Source: Symbiodinium natans (lineage: Eukaryota; Sar; Dinophyceae; Suessiales; Symbiodiniaceae). Taken from it: a stretch of 64,000 nucleotides of DNA. Of the stretch, positions 1-13,100 are shown one piece after another (the first letter of the stretch is position 1; every line of letters begins with the position of its first letter). A program made the position numbers and the translations under genes. A model generated the notes under the pieces. That model saw only the letters and a list, made by a program, of their open reading frames with translations. It did not search any database and was not told the DNA's origin. Where the stretch lies: NCBI GenBank assembly GCA_905221605.1, contig CAJNDS010002396.1, forward strand, positions 12,501-76,500, given 5' to 3'.

Positions 1-1035
1 CCCTGGGTAAAGATGAAGCCCCATGAGCCCTTCCTCCTGGGTCAGGGTGTTGAAGAAAAGCGGGTTGAGGGTTTAGGCAGCCCACGCGGTTGAGGTTGAG
101 GTTCGGGGTTTGAAAGTTTGGGGTTTTAGGGTAAACCTTTGGGGCTCTGGTTGAAGGGTTAAAGCCAGGCGGCCGACGACGCCTGTGGAAGCTACGGAGA
201 TCTTCGGCAAGGTGTTGAAGAGACTCGCCACTGAATTGGTTTTAGGACTTAGGGTTAGTTAAATCCTCACATGCTCTCTCTGTCTCTCTCTCCTCTCCCC
301 GGCTTTTTCTTGTGTTCCCTCTCTCTCTCTCTCTGTAACCCTCTGTCTCCCTCTACCTCCATCTCATGCGCTCCGGTGTAAGTGTAGGGTTCAAGAAGCT
401 CCGACATCCCAGCTTCTCTCTGTCACGGGGTTGTGGTTTGTCAAATTTCGGAGAGGGTGAGGGTAGATCATTCAACACAGGAGCCCGCCCCAAGTAGTTA
501 CCGACACAATCTGCTCTGGATCCCAAGTCCCTCCCCACGCAGCCACCAGCCCTAAGCCCCCTGCACCTCGAACCCGAAACCCCAAACGAACACACCCTGT
601 AACCCCAAACCCCGTTTCAGGCTTGTAGGGTTTAGGTTATACAACTGCCTTCCAAACCCTTGAGAAACCTAAACCCGCTTAACCCGAAAAAAACCGTATC
701 AGCCCTATAAACCACAAAAAACCCTATAATCGCTGTAAACCCTGTAAACTCCAAAAGCCCCACAAACCCTGTAAACCCGATAAACCCTAGCCCAAAACCC
801 TAAACCATACAAACCCAAAAGACCCGACAAACCCTCGCCCTAAACCCTAAACCCTATAAACCCAGTAAACCCTCATCCCTAAACCCTGTAAGCCCTATGG
901 ACCCCATGAATCCTAAAGACCCTCCAAACCCTAAACGCTAAACCCTAAACCCCAAACCCTAAACCCTAAACCCCAAACCCTAAACCCTAAACCCTTTAAA
1001 CCTCAAGCCCTAAAGACCCCTCCAAAACCCCACAG
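1..1035. other. Upstream intron of the kinase gene (inferred)
   Basis: No exon was resolved here. Positions 60-150 are G-rich (GGTTTAGGG-like) and 600-1012 are CCCTAAA-type with many variants, which is the polarity seen inside the introns of this gene. I infer that an intron starts before about position 60 and ends at the acceptor at 1034-1035, so the gene extends upstream of the window. A short CT-rich run lies at about 280-345. Confidence 0.5.
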
Positions 1036-1100
1036 GGACAGCAGCTCCCGATTCCTGGTCTCCTCGAAGGGCTCCGACAGCTCAGACTCGAACCTGACAG
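1036..1100 (+). CDS. Kinase exon 1 in window: Ser-rich N-terminal segment
   Basis: The acceptor CACAG is followed by a frame reading SSRFLVSSKGSDSSDSNL. The exon ends at a GA donor in phase 1, and the split codon joins correctly to the next exon. It is a Ser/Asp-rich, probably disordered, segment ahead of the catalytic domain. It is placed by phase only; no family match. Confidence 0.5.
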
Positions 1101-4100
1101 GAACGCCCCCGGAGTCCAGACAGTTTAAGGCTTTTAGGGCTTTCTTAGGGGAGACAGGTTAAGGCTTTTTCGGGCTTTCTTAGGAGTCCAGACATTTCTT
1201 TTTTTTGGCCTTTGAAGGGCTTTTATAGGGCTTTCTGAGGGTCTGTAGGGAGTCGAGACAGTTTAAGGCTTTTTAGGGCTTTCTTAGGGCCAGAGTCCAG
1301 ACAGTTTAGGATTTTTAGGGCTTTCTGAGGGCCGGAGTCCAGACAGTTTCAGGCTTTTTAGGGCTTTCTGAGGGCCGGAGTCCAGACAGTTTAGGGTTTT
1401 TAGGGCTTTCTTAGGGTCTATAGGTTTATCAAATTTAGGGTTTACATAGGGCGTTTGAAGGGCTTTTATAGGGCTTTCTTAGGGTCAACAGGTTGTCTTT
1501 GGGGTTTATAGGGTTCAGGGTTTTTGAGGCTTATGTATAGGGGCTATAGGGCTCAAAGGGCCTAACTTATTGGGCTTGGGGAATTTTAGGGTTTATAGGG
1601 TTTGCAATGGTTTATGGGGGTAATAGGGTTGATTTTATAGGGTTTATCGGGTTTACAGGGTTTATAGCGTTTTAGGGCTCGGGCTTGGGGTTTTTTAGGG
1701 CTTAGTCTCGGTGCAGAGGTTGAAAGATGTTCAGGGCGTAGCCTCACAAGAATAGGGTGTGTGGTCTGAGCTCTTACAGATCTGCCTGAATCCCCCGAAG
1801 CATTCGGGTCGGCAGCTTTTCACGTGTTCGGGCGCTGTGTGTTCAGAAAAGGATAGCTGGTAACCTGGACAAGCAAGGACCCTAAACTTGTCTTAGTGTT
1901 TCGTTTTTGGGTACTTGAGTACCTAAGAAACAGCGAAAATCACAAGTTTTGCTGGGTTCCAAGTTCAGTTTAGTTGTAGGTTGTCCCCTAAACCCTAAAC
2001 CCTAAACCCTAAACCCAAAACCCTAAACCCTAAACCCTAAACCCTAAACCCTAAACCCTAAACCCTGGAGGGGTTGGGGCTGTGCCAGGCTTCCTGTTCA
2101 GCACCGGTGTCGGAGAACGGATGGCCGAGGCCCACTTTCCCTAAACCCCAAACTTGATAGGGATTAGGGTTTAGGGTTTAGGGTTTAGGGTTTAGGGTTT
2201 AGGGTTTAGGGCTTGGGATGTTCCCCCTTATACTAGCAGTCCTTGATAGGGATTAGGGTTTAGGGTTTAGGGTTTAGGGTTTAGGGGGAATATGTAGGGG
2301 GTACTACAATCCCGATTAAGGACTGTTAGTATACGGGGGAGCATTCCAACCTGAACCCTAAACCCCGAACATGGTCAGGTCTCAAAGGTATCGTCCCCGT
2401 TTTCTGGGTACAGTGCCCTCAGTATCAGTGGCTGTAGTCGAACATTGACTTCCCAAAGGGGCCCCTGTCCAGGGCACTGAAGTACGGAGGTTCATGGGCA
2501 GTGCAACTGCAAGGAGGGTAACGGCGTCTACAGGTGGCGATAATCATTACTTGTGGGGGTGTGGAGATGGGGGGGTGCTTGCTGCTAGCAAACCATGAAC
2601 CCCCTAAACCCTAAACCCCAAACCCTAAACCCGAAACCCTGAACGTACTCTCCAAACCCCCCAAGGAGCCTAGCGACGTTCCACCCACCCCAGGTTCTGG
2701 AAGCCGACCAACGACTGGCAGAGGCACTTTTGGTGGGGTCCGGGTGCAGGGTTTTGATGGGACCCTAAACCCTAAACCCTAACCCTAAACCCTGAAACCG
2801 GACCCCTAACTGAATCTCACACCCCAAGCCGGTTTGCTGTTCTAGGGCCGAGGGTTCGCTCAGCCCTAAGTCTAAACCCTGATTTGCTAAGGGGGCGTGT
2901 CTGGGACTTCGAAGTTGTGAGGGTGCCCAGTAGTGCCAATTCGAGAAGCCTTAAATGAGATGTTTGGGGTTTAGGCTTTGGGGCTTATTACCCTCTTAGA
3001 ATCCCGGGCCCACGAAGCAGGCTTTCAGAAGCACGCCCCGGTGTGCTTGCATGTTGGAAGCTGCAAAAAAAAAGATGTAATTCAATAGGCCCTGGGTTAT
3101 ATGGCTTTAGGAGGAGATTTTTCTTGAGTTTGTCGGGATTGCTCACCCCCAGCCCAACCTCTCCAAACCCCCTACACTCCAAGCCCTACACCTCGGGTTT
3201 AGGGGTTTGGGGTTCAGGGACCCTATACCCAGACCCCTGAAAGCCCTTAAGCCCTAAACCCGAACTCCCAAACTCTAGACCACAAACGCTAAACCTAAAC
3301 CCCCGCCCCAATTCCTTCAGACCCTAAACCAAACACCCTAAACCCTCAACCCCTAAACCCCTAAACCCTGAACCCTAAACCCAAAACCCTAAACCCCTAA
3401 ACCCCTAAATCCTAAACCCTAAGCCCTAAGCCCTAAACCCTAAACCTTAAACGCCAGCCCCAAGCATCCTCGCAGGAGCAGCCCGTGCAGCTCACGGCCC
3501 TGCGCACCCAGGCTCGCGGGCTTTATGGTGGAGGGCATTCGGGTTTAGGGGTTTGGGGTTTGGGGTTTAGGGTTTAGGGTTTGGGGTTTAGGGTTAGGGT
3601 TTGGGGTTTTCAAGTGTGCAGGCTCGGCGCTTCGGGGGCTTCGGAGCTGCAGGGCTTTGCGAAATCCTTACCCAAACCCTAGGCCCGAAACCTAAACTTA
3701 CCCCAAACCCCAAACCCCAATTCAGAACGAACAACCCCCGCGCCACCCCAGCTCAACTCTCAATTAAGGTTCCGTGAGGATAATTCCAACTTGGCCCCCA
3801 TATTGCCCGCCGTTTACGGAACGCAGTTAAGTTGCCATAATATGCCCCAAACCCAACCCCTGACCCCACGCCCAAACCCTAAACCCTATCCCTAAAGCAT
3901 GCAACTCAAGTCTTGACGCGGCCAGGGAGTTCTGGGTGCCGGGGCCTTCGGCAAAGTGTTCAAGGCCCGGCGTTCATTGCGGATTAGGGGGTTTGGGGCT
4001 TCAGGGTTTCGGGTTCTAGGGTTTGGGGATTGTTCGAGTTTGGGAGCTGGGATCTTCGGGGTTTGGGGGTTCGGGGGAGAATTCGGGTTTGGGGAATGTT

Positions 4101-7100
4101 AGAGTTTAGGGCTTAGCAGCGTTGGGGCGTGGGGTTCAGAGGTTAACAGGCTTAGGGTCGTAGGGCTCACACGGGGCTTCACGGGTTAGTTTGAGCTCAA
4201 GCTCTGCGTCGGGTAACTAATCGGGCTTAGGGTGTAGGGTTCGGGGTTGAATTGTTTTCTCCTGATATTGGGCGACTCAAAACCCGGCAAACCCTACCCC
4301 CAAGTTTGGGGTCCGTAAGTTATCAGTCTGACACGGGCTGTGGCACGAAAAGACCTGACAGCGCTGCGCCCCTAATATAAAGCCCACACCCCACAAAGCC
4401 TACAACCGAATTGGACCCCTGAACCCCAAAGCAGAACGCAAGAATATTCAGATCAGATGCCTCGAGCTCAGTGTCACCACTCGTTACCCCCCCCCTCCTT
4501 GCCATGGAGGGGCGAAACCGCAATTTAGAGTTTAGGTGTTACATGAGGGTTTAGAGTTAGGGTCCAGGGTTGAAGCCCTAAGTCCCAAAACGCCAGCCTC
4601 ACCGTTTTTGCCTTGTGAGGTCCAAGACGTCGCCTCAGCCGAGGTCTATGCCTTGAAGCGACATGGTTGCAGGTCAAAGCATAGGTTTAGGGTTTAGGGT
4701 TTAGGGTTTAGGGTTTAGGGTTGGGCCCTTAGGGTTTAGGGCGTAGGGGTTTAGGGTTTAGGGTTTAGGATGTAAAGCTTGCTGGACGTAGAGTTCAGGG
4801 CCCAGCGGTGCTGGAGCCGAAGCCGTTTAGGGGCTCCAGCTTCGTCGGTGCGAATCCTGGTCGCTCTTTTTGGTTTGGCGAGCTTGTGCCGTGCCCAAAA
4901 GAAGAGAAACATAAAGAAAGCTGACCTGCGCGCGCGCTCTCTTGTGATGCTGGTCGTTATTCAAAAGTAGGCCGCAGGGCTTCAGATGATCCTACTCTAC
5001 ACCTCTAAGCCTCAAAGCACAAAGCGCTGAGCCTTGGAACCTTCAACCCTCGCGCCAAAAACGCCCACCTGAACCCTAAACCTTGAACCCCAAGTGCTAT
5101 AAACCCTCCAAACTCCTGAGCCCCAGAACCCTGAACCCTAAACCCTTGAAACCTGAACTCCAACGACTCCTAACACCCCTCCCGACCCTAAACCCTAAAC
5201 CCTAAACCCTAAACCCTAAACCCTAAACCCTAAGCCCTAAACCCTAAACCCTAAACCCTAAACCCTAAGCCCTAAGCCCTAAGCCCTAAACCCTACACCC
5301 TAAACCCTAAACCCTAAACCCTAAACCCTAAACCCTAAACCCTAAACCCTAAACCCTAAACCCTAAACCCTAGACCCTGAACCCTGAACCCTAAACCGCA
5401 AACCCCAAACCCTAAGCCCTAAATCCTAAACCCTAAACCCTAAGCCCTAAACCCCAAACCCGAGGCTGCAGCGCCGCGACCGCGCGTCCAAGTTCGCCAT
5501 CCGCGAGGCGCAGGCGCTGCACAGGCCCGGGGCCGAGCCTTCTCTTTTGTACTTAGTAGCCCAGCGGTGCCCTTTACCCTTACCCTTTTTCTGGTTATGG
5601 GTTCCCTTGTAAAGTAACCAAACCCCAAAAAGGCTGCCCTTAGTGTAATATGGTTACTGGGCTACTAAGTGTAGGAGTACTTGAAGGTTTAGGGTTTAGG
5701 GTTTAGGGTTCAGGGTTTAGGGTTCAGGGTTCAGGGTTTAGGGTTCAGAGGGTTTAGGGTTTAGGGCATAAGGTTTAGGGTTTGAAGGTTCATGGGCATA
5801 GCTAGAAGTGTAAGGTTCTAACTACCCTCAATAGTGGCTACCATGATTATAATTCACCCTGCTGATGACGACCTCCCAGTGCCCTCCCCAAAGCTAACAT
5901 GTACATACTTCAGATGGGGACGCCATTTGGGGGATCCATTTTTATTGGAAGGATAGGCAACAGTCCTATAACCATCGTAAGGAATTTCGGGCGGGCTTAG
6001 GGAATTTAGTTGGGGGGGTTCAGGGAGCCCCCTCAAATCCACCTGAGCACGAAAGTCAGGCCTTTCACCCTAAGCCCTAAGCCCCAAAGCACTAACCACA
6101 AAGCCTTAAGCCCAAAACCCTACGCTCCGCCACCCCTCAACTATCAGCCTCGGCCTTTGCAAGCGCCGAAAAACCCTGCCGACATGGTTACAACCCCCAG
6201 CAGACAGTTCTAGGGTTTAGGGTTAAGGGTTTAGGGCGTAGGGTTTCGGGTTCGAGGCTTTGCAAGTTTAGGGTTCAGGGTTTTGGGTTGTAACATCGCT
6301 TGCGATTCCTAGGTTTTTCGTGCAGCCTGGCGCTTTCACAAACCATCCCCAACGACATCCCACTTCCCAGCCTGAACCCAAATTAGGGTTTAGGGTTCTG
6401 GGTTTCGGGCCTAACGCAACCCTAATAACCGCCTAGGCTCTACACCCCCGAGCCCGAGGTCTGGGGTTTTGGGCTTGACAGGCTCCTTTCGGTTTCTAGA
6501 GTGCACTTGGGGTCCCAGGGCAGCCCGAAGCGGCCACAACACCTCCTGAAGCCCTGAATGTTTCTAAAGCCCTTCATCCCCTGGGCACCCTCAACCCTAA
6601 ACCCTAAACCGTAAACCCTAAACCCGAAACACGGAAAACCCATCAATTCCCCCCGCTCCCTCCCCGCACGGCCGCCCCAGAAGGTCGAGCCACGCCTTCA
6701 TCGTGAGGCGGTTTAGGGTTTCGGGTGCAGGGTTTTTAGGGCGGAAATACGGTTTTAGGGCAGACATGGGGTTTTTAGGGTTTAGGGCTTTAGGGGAGAG
6801 GTCTTGACCCCGCCAGGGATGCAAGCCTCAAGCCCCCAACATACTAAACCCAAAGGCCCCTCAAGATCCAGCTCAGGGTTTTCTCCCTAACGTGGTTCTC
6901 CCTGTGCCCATACCCAGCAATTGGGGAAGAGATCTGCACGACTTTGTGAGAACTGCTAAGATGGTCATCGCTTCTCGGGAGGTGGGAGAGTTGAGGGTTC
7001 AGAGGTCCAAGGATTGAGCCCCAGGCCCCTAAGCCCCGGTGTGTTCAAACCAAAACCCTCAAACCCTAAGAGCCCCAAGAGGCCCTGAACTTGAAGAAGG

Positions 7101-10100
7101 CAAGCCGAGAACCTGCTCTCCTAACCTCCTCAGACCGCAGAATCCTCTGAGATTCTTGAGCTTGGTGCTCTGTTTCGCGAGCCTCGGGCTTTTGGCCTTC
7201 TCGGGGTTTAGGAAAAACACATCATCTCTAGACCCCAAACTTCTCCAACCATTCCGAAGCCATTCCTCTTCATCCAACCCGAAACCTTGAAGCGCCACAT
7301 GAGCCCGGAAGGCTGATCCACATCTTCCAGACGCAGTCCTACTACGCCCTGCTGATGGAGCTCTGCCGCCTGCCTGGACTTGATTACGACCAACCGGGTA
7401 CGGCGGCGACGACGACGATTTCCATTCCTTTGCTATTCTGATTATGCTGACTTGTGTTATCATTTTTCGGGCCACGCTGACTATTCCCGCTATTCTCTTC
7501 ATCCCATCGTAGGATGGGATCTCGGGTTCGGTTCGGGGGTTTAGGGTTTAGGAATTTACGGAGAGTTTAGGGCTTAGAGTTGGAGGTCTAGAGTTTAGGT
7601 TAGGAGCTTAGGGTTGAGAGTCCAGCGAAAAACAACCGACAAGCTGCACATTTTCCCCAGCACCTGGCTCTACTTCCCGAGATTGGCAGCGGAAGGTACC
7701 CTCCCTCCCGACTGTCGTGACGAAGCCCCTAAGACCCTTCCTTCAAGGCTAAACCACTGAACTCTCAGCCCTAAACAGAGCCGCGAAGGCGACAAGAGCC
7801 TGAATGCCTGCATTCTGGACCACGTGTCCAGCAGCGGGCGTGTAGAGGGCCTCCCGGAGGACGTGGCCAGGCCGGCTCGGGTTTCAAAGTTTTAGGGTTC
7901 GGCTTTACGACACTGGATGGCGCCATTTGCTTGGTCGCCTCGCAACAGCGCCACAAACGGATCCTATCAGGAGCTCACGGGCCAAGGGCGGCCTTCGTGA
8001 GCCTGAGTGGGCGATGGCGAGCGATAAGCCCCAAACCCGACAAACCTATTTGCTCTCAACATGATTGTATTGTTTGGGGGAGGTGGGAGAGGGTACCCCT
8101 AACCACACAAGTTTTCAGGCCCCCCAGAATAAGTTTCTACAGTCTCCTTAGGGCTTGTGGTCAGACAAACCCCCTCGCCCTCAGGCGGTATGCTGCCTGC
8201 ATCACCCTTGCCTTGGATTACCTGCACCAACAAAAGGCCGGGCTCGTGCATGCTCTGCGGTTTGGGGGTGAAAAGGGTTTGGGGCTTACAGGGTGCCCAG
8301 CCGTTGCACGGTTTGGGGTTGTATAGAGTTTAGGGGTTTCGTTAGGGGTTATGTTAGGGGTTAGGGTTTAGCACCAAACCGGACACCTCCGCATAAGGTT
8401 TAGGTACTACACCCTAAACCCTTGGCAAGGTTGTGTTTCGGGACTTGAAGCCCGACAACGTGCTCGTCACCTTCCAAGACGCTCGTCTCCTTGGGTTTGG
8501 GGTTTAGGGTTTCGGGCTTAGGGGTTTAGGGTAGCACCACTTGTCTGAGCTTGTCGACCCGAAAGCCCTAAAGCTCGAAAACCTAGAACCCGGATCCTGG
8601 GGTATCGGTTTGGGGTTTAGGGCTGAGGTCTTCTGCTGAAGCTCCGTAGTAGGATCGGCATCCCGCAGCCGAAGCCTGTGCCTGAGGCATTGCCCCGAAA
8701 CCGACAATGAGCCCAAATTGAAAACCCTGAGCCCTGAGCCCTACATCCTAAACCCTGAGCCCAGAACCGAGAACCCCAAACCCTGAACCCTAACTACCCG
8801 AACCCCTGAATGCTGAACCTAAACCCGAACCTAACGCAATGGAAATCAAGGATCATGCAGTCCTGAGCCTGAAAAACCGCCTACAACGGCCGATAGCCTC
8901 CCCAGCCCTAAGCTTGTAACCCTCAAGGACTTAAATCCCCTGAAGCCCTGAACCCCAAACCCCAAACCCCAAACCCCAAACCCTAAACCCCAAACCCCAA
9001 ACCCTAAACCCCAAGCCCTAAGCCCTAAACCCTACAAAGGACAACTTGGCGAAGCTGGCCGACTTTGGCCTGGCAAGGTCGCTGGATCCCAGCTTCCTGG
9101 ACAAAGGCCACAACTGCCCTCATCCCTTTTCGCTTACAGCGACAGTTGCATTTATGCACACAGATGTATGTATGTATGTATGCATGCATGCATGTATGTA
9201 TGTATGTATGTATGTATGTATGTATGTATGTATGAATGAATGAATGAATGTATGAATGTATGTATGAATGAATGGGTTTATGTATGTATGTATGTATGTA
9301 TGTATGTATGTATGTATGTATGTATGTATGTATGTATGTATGTATGTATGTATGTATGTATGTATGTATGCATGTCCACATATATCTGTTGTTTATCATT
9401 TTTTCGCGCCTTGTTGCGTTGGCTTGAGTTTTACTTCTTCGGGCCTGGGTCTTACATCGGGTTCCTTTGACAGAGAGAGGGTTGGGGTTTGTGTGTTTTT
9501 CGGGGGTTCAGCGTTCCAGAATTTCAGACAGGTTTGGCTCAGGGATATAAACCTCTAAACCCGACAGTGTGGCCTCAACTTCCAAACCTTATGTGAGTGG
9601 CCAGATCCCCTGAAAGCCTTCCTTCTCACAGGCGCAAGGAGCATGTGTGGACCTAATTCCAAATCCGCAATCTTTCGCACCCCAAGGCCTAAACCTTCAA
9701 AACTCGAAAACCTAGAAACCCTGCATCCTTCTAAACCTCCTCCTAACCATGCGCGCAGGCGCCGATCCCGACAGCGACAACGACGAAAAGGCGCAACCTT
9801 CCCTCCCCGAGTAACAAAGACAAGGCTAGCTTCTGCGCCATCTCAGCCCTACACCCTACACCCTACACCCTACACCCTACACCCTACACCCTACACCCTA
9901 CACCCTACACCCTACACCCTACACCCTAAACCCTACACCCTAAACCCTAAACCCTAAACCCCAAACCCTAAACCCTAAACCCTAAACCCCAACCTCCCCC
10001 ACTGTACCAGGCCCTGAGTCCGTACTCGTCCACCGTGTGTGGCACGCCGCGGTTCATGGCGCCCGAGGCGCCCCGAACCATCTCTCCTGGGGTTTGGGGT

Positions 10101-13100
10101 TTGGGGTTTGGGGTTTAGGGTTTGGGGTTGGTTTAGGGTTTAGAGTTCAGGGTTCAGGGCTTACTGGAGTTGATTTGGGAGTAAATACATGTTTTCACTT
10201 TTATTGGCCCTAGTTAACCACCTTTGCGGCCCTACCCAGGCCCAGACATGTACTTTTTCAGTTGAGGGTTTAGGGAAGCAAGGCTCGCCCTCAAAGGTCA
10301 GGCGGGGCGGCTTGCTAATTTTTTTTGCGGGCACGGGGGGGGGGGGGGGGGGGGGGGGGGTGATTCTTGCTGGGTTTAGGGTGCAGGACTTAGGGGTTCG
10401 GGGTTTAGCACGAGCGAGTCCTTGCCGTGGTCGGGAGCTGGAGCTTGGTTCATATGTGGGATAGGGTTTTTTGAGTTTAGGGCTCAGGGTTGAGGTCATC
10501 TGATGGCTCTTGCACTGTAGGTGTTTTTGGACTGTAGAGCCCTGAACCCCATCACCTGAGCCCTACAAGGCTGTCACGGTTTGCTGTTAAGCTGTTCCCC
10601 ACTCCCAAAACGGGTCATTGCTGGAGACCATTTTACATGTTTATGAATACTTATGGTCATTGTTAAATAGTACCCCAACAATGGAGCAGAAAAGGTCTAT
10701 GATGAGCCGAAGTTTATCGACTCTGAAGACGATGAGGCAGAGGCCCGGCAGAGGTCGCCACATCGCGACTACCCTACTCGAGGTTCCTAGCTGGCCCGAA
10801 ACCCTAAGCCCCTAGACTTGCATCCCTGAACTCGGCCCTCCGCAACTTAAACCCTCAAAGAACCCTGTATGTTGAGGGGTTTGAGGGTTTTGAGGCTGTA
10901 GGGGTTTAGGCTTGTGAGGGTCTTTAGCTGCTTGTGAGGACTTCGATCCGTATATCTTGCTTCCTTTCTGACTTGTTGCTGAACCTGCCCTAGATTGGGG
11001 GCTCAGGATGTAAGATGCTTTGGCATTCCTACATCTCGGGTTTTGGTCTGGGGCCCAAATCCGGTGGGTGCAGGGTTTAGGCCTTGGTTCAGGGGATGGC
11101 AAGATACCTAAAACCCGGTACTCGCCATGAATTGCAGATTCTGGGCTGGCTCAGAAGCAACTAGAACTGATGTAATAGCCTTATCCGCGTACTTACTTAT
11201 AGTTAGCTACCAGCACTGAAGTGCACCCTAAACCCTAAAACCTAAACCTTAAATCGCCGCCAGGAGCACGCCATCAAGCGAGTTCTAAGCCGGGATTGGT
11301 ATGCGCGACCGGGCGGCAGTAAGCCCGCTATCGGATTGAATGCTCACGGGTTTGGTGTAGTTTAATCTACCTGGTATTCTTACTGGATACCTACTATTCC
11401 CATGTGGTTTCCTATCTTCTGGGATTCAGAAAGGGCTGAGGCTTCGAGCCGAACTCATCTTGTTTTCACCCTGGGCCAGAAATGTCCTCACCTGCCGTCC
11501 GTCCGCGCCACCCTCACTTGTTGGTGGAAACTCCCTGAGCTCGGTTTCCTGACAACTGCAACCGTAGAAGCAAAGCGCTGCGGATCGCAACCGCTCTATT
11601 TCGATATGGGTTCAGGGGTTGCGGGGCTTGGGGATGTGGGGGCTTAGGTTTAGGTTTCAGGGCTTCGCGGCTTAAGGTAGTAGGAGCCCCTGTCGTTTGT
11701 ATGGCTACAGTATCTAGGCCATTTTTTGATGGTTTTGACGAGTTCAGAGGGGAAGAATCTTGAGATTTCTTTGTGCTCCTGCATTAGGGTGGCGGGCTAT
11801 AGGTGGAGAACATCTAGGGGAATGCTATGGCCACGGCGGACGCGTCTTATCCCTGCAGCCCTACACACCAAACCCTAAAACCCCAAACCCTAAACCCCAA
11901 ACCCTAAACCCCAGACCCTAAACCCCAACCCTAAACCCCAACCCTAAACCCCGAACCCTAAGCCCCAAACCTCAAACCCTAAACTTTGTTTTCGAAGCGG
12001 TCCTGGGTTCCGGGGCTCAGGGGTTGAGGGCCCCTGCAGAGGTCTACGGGAGTTCTTGCGAATCGCCCCCCCCCCCCCCCAACCCAAAGCAAGTCCTCCT
12101 GTGGTTGACATAGGGTTAAAGAGCGCGGCGAGATGTATTTGTGGATGGTGGAAAGGCAAACCCCAAACCAAACCGCGAACCCTGAAACCACAAGCACTGC
12201 ATGCCTCTCCCCCACCCCCCCCCACTCCCCACAAAGTAGGGCATGAGGGAACCGGGTTCAGAGCTGATAATCTTAGCTCCAGGTCTCAGGGCATTCAATG
12301 TCTACTGTAGGGCTTTTACGGTTCAAAGGCCCCACAAAAAAATAGGAGGCCAAACCCGCCTGGCGCCCAATCTGAGGTTGGGCTGCTGCCTGCTCTTGAT
12401 GTTGCTTGGCCAGGATGGTGGATCGCTCGCCGAGATGAAAGGCCCCCATTGGGTTCTTTCCGGGCAGGGACTTAGGGGTTTCAGGGTTTCAGGGTTTCAG
12501 GGTTTCAGGGTTTCAGGGTTTCAGGGTTTCAGGGTTTAGGGTTTCGGGGCTTAGATGCAGTGTGTGTAGGGGTTAGGACCGGTTGAGGAGTCAGGGTTCG
12601 TCGTGGCTCCTACTTACTAGCGTGGCTTCGGTACGGCAGCGAGCAAACAACAAAGACACATCCCATGACAAAGACACCCTACCCGACAACTTTTTTTTTT
12701 GGGTTGGTTCCCTTTAAGCCCCATTCAGCAAGCATTCTTGTTCGTAGGTAGCCGGGGAACTTAGAAAGCCCTTCTCTACCATACTGGGAGTAGTATAGTA
12801 AAGAACACAGTATCCTTATGATGGCAACTTCCTCCCTAAACCTTACACCCTAAACCCTCAACCCTCAACCCTAAACTCTAAACCCTCAAGAAGGACCTAG
12901 TTAAAAGCAGGCTTGAGTTCCTTAACAGGTCACCCTTGAACCGACGAAGAGGACGCAGGGCTCATAGGGCTTTACGTGCGTACGTACGGATTCCTGGGCT
13001 TCATTGCGGGTTTTATAGGGTGTCGCCCTAAACCCTAAACCCTAAACCCTAAACCCTAAACCCTAAACCCTAAACCCTAAACCCTAAACCCTAAACCCTA

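Noticed and set aside
7059-7502. 147-codon open frame on the - strand
   Set aside because: It overlaps the kinase beta4-hinge exon (7312-7367) on the opposite strand and its sequence has no domain pattern. The + strand exon fits the kinase chain.
9025-9558. Open frames rich in Met-Tyr-Val-Cys or His-Thr-Tyr-Ile on both strands
   Set aside because: They are translations of the TATG microsatellite; only 9040-9084 on the + strand is accepted, as the kinase DFG exon.
12056-12310. Overlapping open frames on both strands around the C14 run
   Set aside because: They result from the homopolymer and Pro/Gly-rich repeat sequence; no splice-supported exon.
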